Shown piece by piece: positions 1-5,939 of a stretch of 11,472 nucleotides of DNA. Origin of the DNA: GCA-003244245 sp035997545 (lineage in GTDB: Bacteria > Actinomycetota > Actinomycetes > Mycobacteriales > Pseudonocardiaceae); NCBI GenBank assembly GCA_035997545.1, contig DASYIL010000312.1, positions 1-11,472 on the forward strand. The letters run 5' to 3'. Numbering within the stretch: the stretch's first letter is position 1; every line of letters begins with the position of its first letter. The notes under the pieces are model-generated. The model was not told where the DNA came from. It was given only the letters and a program-made list of their open reading frames with translations, and ran no database searches. The position numbers and the translations under genes are program-made.

Positions 1-241
1 CCGGCATGATCCGGCGTTCACCAGCTTCGCGGACAACACCGTCAATGGCCGGGCCGGGGTCCACTTCTCGGTGGTCCGTGACCGCACGGACTGCGCGCAG
101 TTGATAGATGGGGGGTCGGTGGGGCTGGTGGTGGCCGTGGCGCCAGCGTTCAGCCTGGAGCCTCAGCCGATCGATTCGTGTGCCGAGGCGTTGCGGATCG
201 CGCAGATGATCGAGCCTCGGTTGCCGAAAGTGGGGAGTTGA
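1..241 (+). CDS. DUF3558 family lipoprotein, C-terminal part (5' end outside window)
   Basis: The open frame starting at base 2 gives 79 residues ending in a TGA at 239-241, with no start in the window. The fragment reads as the C-terminal half of a DUF3558 domain: a short beta-rich stretch (NTVNGRAGVHFSVV), then a cysteine at fragment residue 31 (RTDCAQL), a hydrophobic strand (VGLVVAVAP), and a second cysteine at residue 60 (DSCAEALRIAQMIEPRLP). The two cysteines probably form the disulfide seen in exported actinobacterial DUF3558 proteins. Members are usually lipoproteins of unknown function encoded beside ESX substrates in Pseudonocardiales. The stop is one base from the PPE-like start, so the two genes are surely co-transcribed. 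The lipobox lies outside the window and cannot be checked. Family assignment is by pattern, not by search. Confidence 0.72.
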   Translation, partial: RHDPAFTSFADNTVNGRAGVHFSVVRDRTDCAQLIDGGSVGLVVAVAPAFSLEPQPIDSCAEALRIAQMIEPRLPKVGS

Positions 242-242
242 G

Positions 243-1565
243 ATGGCCGGAGCGTGGGACGTTGTGGCCGACGTGCTCGGCCTGGACGGGCCCAGCGGTA
301 ACGACCACGGGTCGAGCAACTGGGCTGCCTGGGGACACCAGGAGATCCGCTCGATGCTGGATACCTCGGTCGATCCGGGCGACATCGGCGACGCTGCGAG
401 GGCGTGGAGCGACCAGGCCCGGAATGACGTGAATATTGTGACCGGGCTCACCCGCGATCTGAACGGGATCGTGTCCGGTGGGTGGCGTGGGGCTTCGGCC
501 GAGGCGGCGATCGCGGCCCTCGGGCCGATCAACGACTGGGCGGTCAGCCAGGCCGATACCGCGGAGCGCACCACAGCGCTGATGGATGCCTCCGGCTCCA
601 GCGCCGGGCAGGCCAAGGCCACCGTGCCGCTGGCGAAGTCGCACGACTGGGGGCAGTCGCTGCGCAGCTTCGCCGTGGGCGGCGTTCCCGGCGCGGTCAT
701 CGACGCCGTCGCCCAGGACCAGGCACAGTCCGAGGCGCACACGGAAGCCGTGCGGATCATGAACAACGTGTACTCCGCGCCGATCAACGACAACCGCACC
801 GAAGTGCCGATCTACCCGCAGCTGGCCGACCCGACGCTGCAGCCACCCGAGCAGCACCCCATCGCCGGGCCGGCACCGGGCTCAGGCCAACCCGGGGGTG
901 GTGTCAGCGCGTCCGGGGGAGGCGCTGTGAGCGGTCACAGCCCCCAGCCCCAGCCGACCGCCGCCCATCTCCAGGGCGTGGCCAGCAGCGGTGGCGCCGG
1001 GCCGGCAGACCTCAGCGGCGGGCCGGTCGAGCTCGGTCAGGCCACTGGGTCGCGCCAGCCCTCCAGTGGCCAGGTCGCCGCCGGAGCGGCGGCAGCGGCA
1101 GCGGCCAGCGTCCCAATCATGGCACCGATCGCCGGCAGCAGCGATGCCTGGCGGGCGCGCCGGGACGGTGGCGGGGTGTTGCCCGGGGTTGGCCGGGCCG
1201 CTGGCGGGCATGTCGGTGGTGGGGGACGGGCCGGCGGCAGCGGGCCCAGTGGCAGTGCGCACAGCGGCATCGGGCGTGGGGGCAGCGCCGCGGAGTTCGG
1301 ACCCCGACGGTCGGGCGTAGCCGCGGAGATCGCTGAAAGTCGGATGGGTGCCGGCCAGGGCCGCGGCGCCAACGCCGCAGCCGGGCGCGCCGGCGTGGGC
1401 GACCTGATGGCACCACTGGGCGGCGGACGTGGCAAGGACGGCGAGGAAACCGAGCACCGGCGCCCCTCCTACCTCATCGAGATGGACGACGTCTTCACCG
1501 ACGGCCGCAAGGTCGCTCCACCGGTGATTGGGGAGGATCCACCCGCAGGCGGAGGATCACGGTGA
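243..1565 (+). CDS. PPE-like / WXG-type ESX (type VII) substrate with Gly/Pro/Ala-rich tail
   Basis: The product is 440 residues and probably exported by a type VII (ESX) system. Residues 1-180 look alpha-helical and carry a W-x-G turn (GGWRGASA, W81 and G83) between two helices, as in WXG100/PPE helical hairpins. Residues 200-400 are low-complexity Gly, Ser, Ala, Pro and Gln, an extracellular-style tail. The end (residues 406-431) is distinctive, with PSYLIEMDDVF followed by APPVIGE, a tail I associate with Pseudonocardiaceae PPE-domain proteins. The ATG at 243 is preceded by GGGGAG at 232-237 and follows the DUF3558 stop by one base. The stop overlaps the EspG start by one base. No exact YxxxD/E export motif is present: the tyrosines at 177, 191 and 410 all lack an acidic residue at +4. 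A PE-like or WXG100 partner may therefore supply it. The function outside the cell is unknown. Confidence 0.75.
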   Translation: MAGAWDVVADVLGLDGPSGNDHGSSNWAAWGHQEIRSMLDTSVDPGDIGDAARAWSDQARNDVNIVTGLTRDLNGIVSGGWRGASAEAAIAALGPINDWAVSQADTAERTTALMDASGSSAGQAKATVPLAKSHDWGQSLRSFAVGGVPGAVIDAVAQDQAQSEAHTEAVRIMNNVYSAPINDNRTEVPIYPQLADPTLQPPEQHPIAGPAPGSGQPGGGVSASGGGAVSGHSPQPQPTAAHLQGVASSGGAGPADLSGGPVELGQATGSRQPSSGQVAAGAAAAAAASVPIMAPIAGSSDAWRARRDGGGVLPGVGRAAGGHVGGGGRAGGSGPSGSAHSGIGRGGSAAEFGPRRSGVAAEIAESRMGAGQGRGANAAAGRAGVGDLMAPLGGGRGKDGEETEHRRPSYLIEMDDVFTDGRKVAPPVIGEDPPAGGGSR

Positions 1566-2398
1566 TGCCCCTGACATGGCGGCTGTCCGCCCCGCAGTGG
1601 GACGTGCTCACCGAGGCGCTGGAGCTAGAGCGCTACCCCTCGCCAATCCAGGTGCACTCGCACGGGCGCACCCGCGTCGAGCACGTTCGGGTCCGGGCCG
1701 ACGTGTGCGTCGAGCTTGCCCAGCTCGGCCTGCTCCGTGCCGGCCGGATGGACGCTGACCTGGAGGCTGCGCTGCGTCTGCTGCACTGGCCGGCCAGTTG
1801 GGTGGACTCGGTGTGGCTTGCCGGCGCGATGGTCGACCAGCCGGTTCGGGTGGTCGCGGCCCGGGGTGGCACCGCGGGCGTCTGCGCGCTGCAGCACCCC
1901 GATCAGCCTGGCGCGACGATACTGGAGGTGATCCCCGCAACGGGGTTGGCCGCGGCGGTGGTGAGGCGGCTCCCACCGCACCCGCCTGGCCGCAGCTCCA
2001 CAGTAACCGTGGCCCTGCAACCCGATGACGCCCGGCCACACAGTGACGCCCGGCCACACAGTGATGCCCGGCCACCGAGTGAAGCACAGTTCGGTGGTGG
2101 GCTGCTGGTGTCGGCGTCCCCCGTTCGGGCCAGCGCCGAATGCGGCAGCGCCGCCGCGGCCGCGATCCTGGATAAGCCGCATGCACGGGCTGGTCAGATC
2201 GCGGCCAACCTACGGGACCCCTCGGGCCGGGTGCGCCGCTCGGACGTCCTGCGCTGGTGCGACAACGTCGACGGCCGGTACCAGGTGACGGTCAACCGTC
2301 GGTCCGGCGAGCCGATGTCGCTCACCGTCGGGCCATCGGATCCACAACGGCTCGGCGATGGCGTGCAGCGGCTTCTCGCTGCCCTGCAACCGCGCTGA
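1565..2398 (+). CDS. EspG-family ESX secretion-associated protein
   Basis: This is a 277-residue cytosolic protein of the EspG family. In mycobacteria EspG binds the tip of the PPE protein in a PE/PPE pair and keeps it soluble until the ESX apparatus takes it. Family-like features are the N-terminal LTWRLSAPQWDVLTEAL opening, a central strand-rich body, and a C-terminal part with ANLRDPSGRVRRSDVLRW followed by YQVTV and a final helix (LGDGVQRLLAAL). I chose ATG 1565, which overlaps the upstream TGA by one base and has GGCGGAGGA at 1548-1556. The GTG at 1562, three bases earlier, is equally possible. Residues 155-172 are three copies of a six-residue unit (DARPHS, DARPHS, DARPPS) encoded by an 18-base tandem repeat, probably in a surface loop. 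Its direct neighbour, the PPE-like protein, is the obvious client. Confidence 0.85.
   Translation: MPLTWRLSAPQWDVLTEALELERYPSPIQVHSHGRTRVEHVRVRADVCVELAQLGLLRAGRMDADLEAALRLLHWPASWVDSVWLAGAMVDQPVRVVAARGGTAGVCALQHPDQPGATILEVIPATGLAAAVVRRLPPHPPGRSSTVTVALQPDDARPHSDARPHSDARPPSEAQFGGGLLVSASPVRASAECGSAAAAAILDKPHARAGQIAANLRDPSGRVRRSDVLRWCDNVDGRYQVTVNRRSGEPMSLTVGPSDPQRLGDGVQRLLAALQPR
2027..2080 (+). repeat. 18-base tandem repeat, three copies, inside the EspG-family gene
   Basis: Units lie at 2027-2044, 2045-2062 and 2063-2080. The first two are identical (gacgcccggccacacagt) and the third differs at three bases. The period is a multiple of three, so gain or loss of a unit adds or removes six residues without a frameshift. 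Confidence 0.93.
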
Positions 2399-2424
2399 CC
2401 CTGGCAGCGTGAGAAGGTAGCCTC

Positions 2425-3408
2425 GTGCGAAGGGTCCTGCGTGCCGTCGGTTCAGCGCGCGGCGCCGTCCTTAGGGTTGCTGTTGGGGCCACTGTTGGGA
2501 CAGTCGTGTGGACGCTTGTGATCGGTGGTTGCAGCGCCGGCCCCAGCCAGCTCAGGGCTGCTGCGATCGTCGGCGATACCGAGGTCCCGCGGAAGCAGGT
2601 GCAGGATCAGCTCGCCACGGTGCTGGCCAAGGAGGGTGCACAGACCCGGGCCGAACTGGCGGCGACTCACCAACTTGATGACCTGTCACGCAAGATCGTC
2701 TCGCTGAAGGTCAGGCACGAGCTGCTCACCGTCGCCGCGCGGCAGGCGGGCCTGACCGTCGACCAGGCCCGGGCGGACCGGCTGATTACCGAGGTTGGCG
2801 GCGCCGAGGCCGCCTCCAAGGGGACGATCTTCGATGCCGACGCTTACCGGCAGCGGGCCGGTGACAAACTGCTGATGGCTCAGCTCGGCAGCATCGCCCT
2901 GCGCGACAGCGCGATCACCGTCGACTACACCACGGCCGACACCCGAATCGCCGCGAAGGCCCGGCTGGAGGAGCTCGCCCAGGCTGGGCCGAAGCAGGCC
3001 CGGCAGCTGATCGATGCCGACGTCCGGGCCGGTAAGGAGGCGGTGATCGGCAAGCGGATCGTGGCCGCTGACGACCCGATCTTCGCCACCACCCCGGCGT
3101 TCGGCGTCGCAGACGGAATGGTGGTGGCCTTCCAGCTCGCGGACACCAAGCCGTGGTTGATCATGGTGGTCAAGAACCGCACTGATCGAGGTGTCCGGCC
3201 ATCCGACAATGCGCCCAAACCCGATCAGATCGAGCCCGCCGTGCTTGAAGCCATCGGCCTGCAGCAGCTGGCCCAGGTGGGGGCGGACGTGGGAGTGCTG
3301 CTCAATCCTCGCTATGGCGTGTGGGACCCAGTGGGCCTGCAGGTTGTGACCAATGAGAACGAGACCAACGGCTTCGTCGCCCCGCTCCGCGCCATCCCCC
3401 GAGCGTGA
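2425..3408 (+). CDS. SurA N-terminal-like exported lipoprotein
   Basis: The product is 327 residues and probably a membrane-anchored extracytoplasmic chaperone-like protein. A basic N-terminus and hydrophobic stretch (about residues 15-33) lead to a lipobox-like IGGC with Cys36 as the predicted lipidated residue. After it, AAIVGDTEVPRKQVQDQL matches the start of SurA-N domains (a short strand, then 'xVxrxxxxxxl'), and helices follow to about residue 165. I cannot find a clear parvulin-type PPIase domain in residues 170-290, so isomerase activity is doubtful. The C-terminal NPRYGVWDPVGLQV resembles other actinobacterial proteins of this type next to mazG. The GTG start has GAGAAGG at 2411-2417, seven bases upstream. 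The 26-base gap after the EspG gene and the 4-base overlap with mazG suggest one transcript. Substrates are unknown. Confidence 0.78.
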   Translation: MRRVLRAVGSARGAVLRVAVGATVGTVVWTLVIGGCSAGPSQLRAAAIVGDTEVPRKQVQDQLATVLAKEGAQTRAELAATHQLDDLSRKIVSLKVRHELLTVAARQAGLTVDQARADRLITEVGGAEAASKGTIFDADAYRQRAGDKLLMAQLGSIALRDSAITVDYTTADTRIAAKARLEELAQAGPKQARQLIDADVRAGKEAVIGKRIVAADDPIFATTPAFGVADGMVVAFQLADTKPWLIMVVKNRTDRGVRPSDNAPKPDQIEPAVLEAIGLQQLAQVGADVGVLLNPRYGVWDPVGLQVVTNENETNGFVAPLRAIPRA

Positions 3409-4349
3409 CTCGCGCGCCGGTTGTGGTGGCGCTGTCCCCGCGGCTCGGCGCGGTGCTACCGGCCACGGCGGTCCGCCTGCTGCGAGACGGCGCACCGCTG
3501 CAGGCCGACACCGACGTTCCCGCTGAATGGGCGCAGGTGTGCGGGGCGCGGCCGGTCGGCAATACCGTGCAGGGGCTGCTACTCACCTTGGACGCCGGCA
3601 CCGGTGCGGCGGCCCGCTGGGTGTCAGATGGTGCCGCAGTGCTAGGTACCCCCGAACCTCGAGGCGCCGCGGTGCTGGATGCGATCGCGGTGATGGACCG
3701 GTTGCGGTCCCCGGGTGGCTGCCCGTGGGACGCCGAGCAGACCCACGGCTCACTGATGCCCTACCTGATCGAGGAGACCTATGAGCTGTATCAGGCGTTG
3801 GAGGACGGTGACCTCGATGCACTGCGCGAGGAGCTCGGTGACGTAATGCTGCAGGTGCTCTTCCATGCCCGGGTCGCGCAGGAGGCCCCGGAGGGTTTCG
3901 ACATCGACGCGGTGGCCACCGAGCTGGTGACCAAACTGGTCGGCCGGCACCCGCACGTGTTCGCCGGCAGCGAGGAGGTGCACACCGCCGCCGACCAGGA
4001 GATCCGATGGGAGCAGCTCAAGCGCACTGAGAAACGCCGCGAGTCCAGCGTCGACGGGGTGGCGCTGGCCCAGCCGGCCGTGGCGCTGGCGGCCAAGCTC
4101 GCGGCGCGCGCGGCGCGGGCGGCTGTTCCGGCGGACTTGCTGCCCGGGGACGGCAGTGGCACGGGTGGGTCGCTGTTCGCACTGTCCGCAGCGGCGAAGC
4201 TGAGCGGCGAGGACCCGGAGGCTGCGCTGCGTCGCGTCGCTCGGCGCTTCGCCGACGACGTGCGTGCCGCCGAGCGCTCCGCCCGGGCGGCCGGCCTGGA
4301 CCCCAGCGCACTCACCCCGCAGCAATGGCGGGAGCACTGGCTGGGTTAA
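3405..4349 (+). CDS. mazG: MazG nucleoside triphosphate pyrophosphohydrolase
   Basis: MazG hydrolyses (d)NTPs to NMP and pyrophosphate; the mycobacterial enzyme removes oxidised dCTP and helps oxidative-stress survival. The product has 314 residues, close to mycobacterial MazG. An N-terminal extension of about 85 residues (S-adenosylmethionine-methyltransferase-like in some actinobacterial MazG, not certain here) precedes the MazG core. The core shows RSPGGCPWDAEQTHGSL (101-117), the metal-binding helix LIEETYE with E123, E124 and E127, and the second site REELGD with E143 and D146, then VLFHARV and KLVGRHPHVF. A C-terminal helical part (about 220-314) is Ala-rich. The GTG at 3405 overlaps the upstream TGA (GTGA), and no good Shine-Dalgarno is visible, so translation is probably coupled to the lipoprotein gene. 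Confidence 0.95.
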   Translation: MTRAPVVVALSPRLGAVLPATAVRLLRDGAPLQADTDVPAEWAQVCGARPVGNTVQGLLLTLDAGTGAAARWVSDGAAVLGTPEPRGAAVLDAIAVMDRLRSPGGCPWDAEQTHGSLMPYLIEETYELYQALEDGDLDALREELGDVMLQVLFHARVAQEAPEGFDIDAVATELVTKLVGRHPHVFAGSEEVHTAADQEIRWEQLKRTEKRRESSVDGVALAQPAVALAAKLAARAARAAVPADLLPGDGSGTGGSLFALSAAAKLSGEDPEAALRRVARRFADDVRAAERSARAAGLDPSALTPQQWREHWLG

Positions 4350-4424
4350 CCCGATCCGCCGCCGCTGCGTGTCGTCGCGGTCGCGTGCCGTATCCCGGCG
4401 CCAGCGTCGTCGTTGATCTGTCGT

Positions 4425-5369
4425 ATGAGCGGCGACGAGCGTGCCGGTGCGCGAACCGGGCAACCCGGCAACGAGCGGTTCCGGCTGGGTTTGTCTCGGC
4501 TGAGGCTTTCCCGAGCTTCCCACTACCTGCTGCGTGGGATGTTGTCCGGTGGTGCGTTGGCGTGTGCCGGCCTGATCGTCACGAGCCTCGGTTCGATAGC
4601 CGCCCCACTACCCGACCGCGGGCCCGCTGCACCTGTGCCGGCGGCCATGGCCGCGCCCGCAGCGCTGCCCGACGTCCCCGAGCCCGCCGCTGGGCCTGTT
4701 GCCCAGCCCGCGGCCCAGCCGTCCGGTCAGCCCTCTACCGGGACCGTCGCCATCCCGGTGGAGATTCCCGCTCCAGCGGAGCCTGCTGGCGGACCACAGC
4801 TGGCGTTTGCCGATTGGGCCACCCGGATGTCTCGCCCCAGCGGCATCCCGCAGCGCGCGCTGGAGGCCTACGCGAACGCGCATGCAGTGATCGCCGCTAC
4901 CCAGCCCAACTGTCGCCTCACCTGGGTGACATTGGCTGGCATCGCGGCCGTCGAGTCCAAGCATGGCGGCTTCCAGGGTCGCAACCTCGAGCCCGACGGC
5001 CGTCCGTCTTCCCCGATCATCGGGATACCGCTGAACGGTGCGCCCGGCGTCAAAGCCATCGCGGACACCGACGGTGGTCTCCTCGACGGTGACAAGGTCT
5101 GGGATCACGCTGTCGGGCCCTTTCAGTTCATCCCGTCCACCTGGGCGGTATGGCGGGCCGATGCGAACCGGGACGGGATCAGCGACCCGCAGAACATCGA
5201 TGACGCCTCCCTGGCCGCTGCCAAGTATTTGTGCGCGGATAACCGGAACCTCAGCTCCGGTGACGGCTGGTTGCGGGCGATCCTGTCCTATAATAATTCC
5301 GTTGAGTACGCGCAAGAGGTTTATGGCTTCGCGCAGGGTTACGCCCGCAACGCCAAGGATGTCGCCTGA
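4425..5369 (+). CDS. Exported lytic murein transglycosylase (LpqU/MltB-like)
   Basis: This enzyme probably cleaves the MurNAc-GlcNAc bond of peptidoglycan with anhydro-MurNAc formation. The 314-residue product has a basic N-terminus (to about residue 35), a hydrophobic segment (about 38-60, signal peptide or anchor), a Pro/Ala-rich linker (61-125), then the SLT-type domain. Catalytic Glu177 sits in AGIAAVESKHG, followed by GPFQFIPSTW (231-240), the Ca-loop-like DANRDGISDPQNIDD, and AILSYNNS with the conserved Tyr/Asn near the end. The M. tuberculosis counterpart at this position, LpqU, is a lipoprotein; here the ALAC sequence at Cys47 lies inside the hydrophobic run and is a poor lipobox. ATG 4425 was preferred over TTG 4413; neither has a Shine-Dalgarno, so a leaderless message is possible. 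The 75-base gap after mazG is enough for its own promoter. Confidence 0.9.
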   Translation: MSGDERAGARTGQPGNERFRLGLSRLRLSRASHYLLRGMLSGGALACAGLIVTSLGSIAAPLPDRGPAAPVPAAMAAPAALPDVPEPAAGPVAQPAAQPSGQPSTGTVAIPVEIPAPAEPAGGPQLAFADWATRMSRPSGIPQRALEAYANAHAVIAATQPNCRLTWVTLAGIAAVESKHGGFQGRNLEPDGRPSSPIIGIPLNGAPGVKAIADTDGGLLDGDKVWDHAVGPFQFIPSTWAVWRADANRDGISDPQNIDDASLAAAKYLCADNRNLSSGDGWLRAILSYNNSVEYAQEVYGFAQGYARNAKDVA

Positions 5370-5383
5370 CGCTCATGGTGTGC

Positions 5384-5773
5384 TCAGGGTTCTCGAGCGG
5401 CCAGCCGCATCCGCACCTCGTTGAGCGCTTCCTGATAGTCCGGCGTGGGGTTCATCGCTGCGGCCATCGCGAGTTGCGCTCTCGCCTCCTCCAGTCGGCC
5501 CTGCCGCTGCAACGTGCGACCCAGCGCGAAGCGCGCGTAATGGTCCGACGGGTTGTGGTCGAGTACCCGGAGGAAGGCCTCCTCGGCGCGGTGCAGCTGG
5601 GCGGACTGCAGGTAGGCCCGACCGGCCAGCAACTGCACGCTTGGCGCGTCGGGCTCAGCATCCAAGACCGGTCGCAGCTCACGGAGGGCTTCCAGGGGAC
5701 GCCGTTCCGAAACCAGCGACTCAGCCAGCCGGAACTGCTCGACGGCATCCATGGGGCGGTCGGCAGCGGTCAT
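5384..5773 (-). CDS. Small tetratricopeptide repeat (TPR) protein
   Basis: The product is 129 residues of almost pure helical repeat, with no signal peptide or membrane segment, so it is probably a cytosolic adaptor. About three TPR units are visible. They are AEQ-like residues 12-43 (RLAESLVSERRPLEALRELR), 45-76 (SVQLLAGRAYLQSAQLHRAE) and 79-110 (YARFALGRTLQRQGRLEEAR), each with the usual small residue at position 8 and Ala at position 20. I start at ATG 5773 because a -10-like TACCGT lies ten bases upstream, which fits a leaderless message. GTG 5821 (16 residues longer, Pro/Ser-rich) and ATG 5752 are alternatives. It converges on the transglycosylase with a 14-base gap and diverges from eno. 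The partner is unknown; nothing in the sequence ties it to enolase beyond position. Confidence 0.82.
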   Translation of the reverse strand: MTAADRPMDAVEQFRLAESLVSERRPLEALRELRPVLDAEPDAPSVQLLAGRAYLQSAQLHRAEEAFLRVLDHNPSDHYARFALGRTLQRQGRLEEARAQLAMAAAMNPTPDYQEALNEVRMRLAAREP

Positions 5774-5783
5774 GGTCGCACTA

Positions 5784-5789
5784 ACGGTA
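5784..5789 (-). promoter_or_regulatory. Putative -10 box for the TPR gene, leaderless
   Basis: On the minus strand TACCGT (fits TAnnnT) ends ten bases before ATG 5773, which puts transcription start at or within a few bases of the ATG. No clear -35 is seen. Confidence 0.4.
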
Positions 5790-5866
5790 CGCGGTGATGG
5801 GCTGGTGCACGAGTCCAGCACCCGATCACTGGCGCGCGCCTCCGAACGACTGTGTCGGGCCGCGGT

Positions 5867-5872
5867 TAGGCT
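5867..5872 (+). promoter_or_regulatory. Putative -10 box for eno
   Basis: TAGGCT fits TAnnnT and would start a leader of about 60 bases ahead of eno. The -35 region is weak (around 5844-5849). It lies within the 166-base divergent region between the TPR gene and eno (5774-5939). Confidence 0.4.
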
Positions 5873-5900
5873 GACCCTGTCCCACTAGGCCCGTCCGCGA

Positions 5901-5918
5901 CCAACTCCACCAACTCCA
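5901..5918 (+). repeat. 9-base tandem duplication in the eno leader
   Basis: CCAACTCCA occurs twice head to tail (5901-5909, 5910-5918) just upstream of the eno Shine-Dalgarno. It is pyrimidine-rich and unstructured, so it may keep the ribosome site open. It is probably minor. Confidence 0.8.
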
Positions 5919-5924
5919 ACAGCC

Positions 5925-5933
5925 GAGGAGGAG
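5925..5933 (+). promoter_or_regulatory. Strong Shine-Dalgarno that fixes the eno GTG start
   Basis: GAGGAGGAG ends six bases before the GTG at 5940. It supports GTG rather than a later ATG as the enolase start and implies high translation. Confidence 0.85.
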
Positions 5934-5939
5934 ACATCC

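Noticed and set aside
150..1457. Long antisense and alternative-frame ORFs over the PPE-like gene (for example 150-857 minus, 482-1336 plus, 882-1457 minus)
   Set aside because: They lie entirely on the coding PPE-like gene, have Arg/Pro/Gly-biased composition typical of GC-rich shadow frames, and show no family motifs.
2027..2080. CRISPR-like array at the 18-base repeats
   Set aside because: Units are directly adjacent with no spacers and translate as DARPHS repeats within a coding frame.
4413..4424. TTG 4413 as start of the transglycosylase
   Set aside because: It adds four residues (MICR), has no ribosome site, and TTG is less likely than the ATG at 4425.
4350..4424. Riboswitch ahead of the cell-wall hydrolase gene
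   Set aside because: Only 75 bases are available and no known aptamer motif or paired structure is evident.
5370..5383. Bidirectional terminator between the converging transglycosylase and TPR genes
   Set aside because: The gap is only 14 bases and I find no inverted repeat in it.
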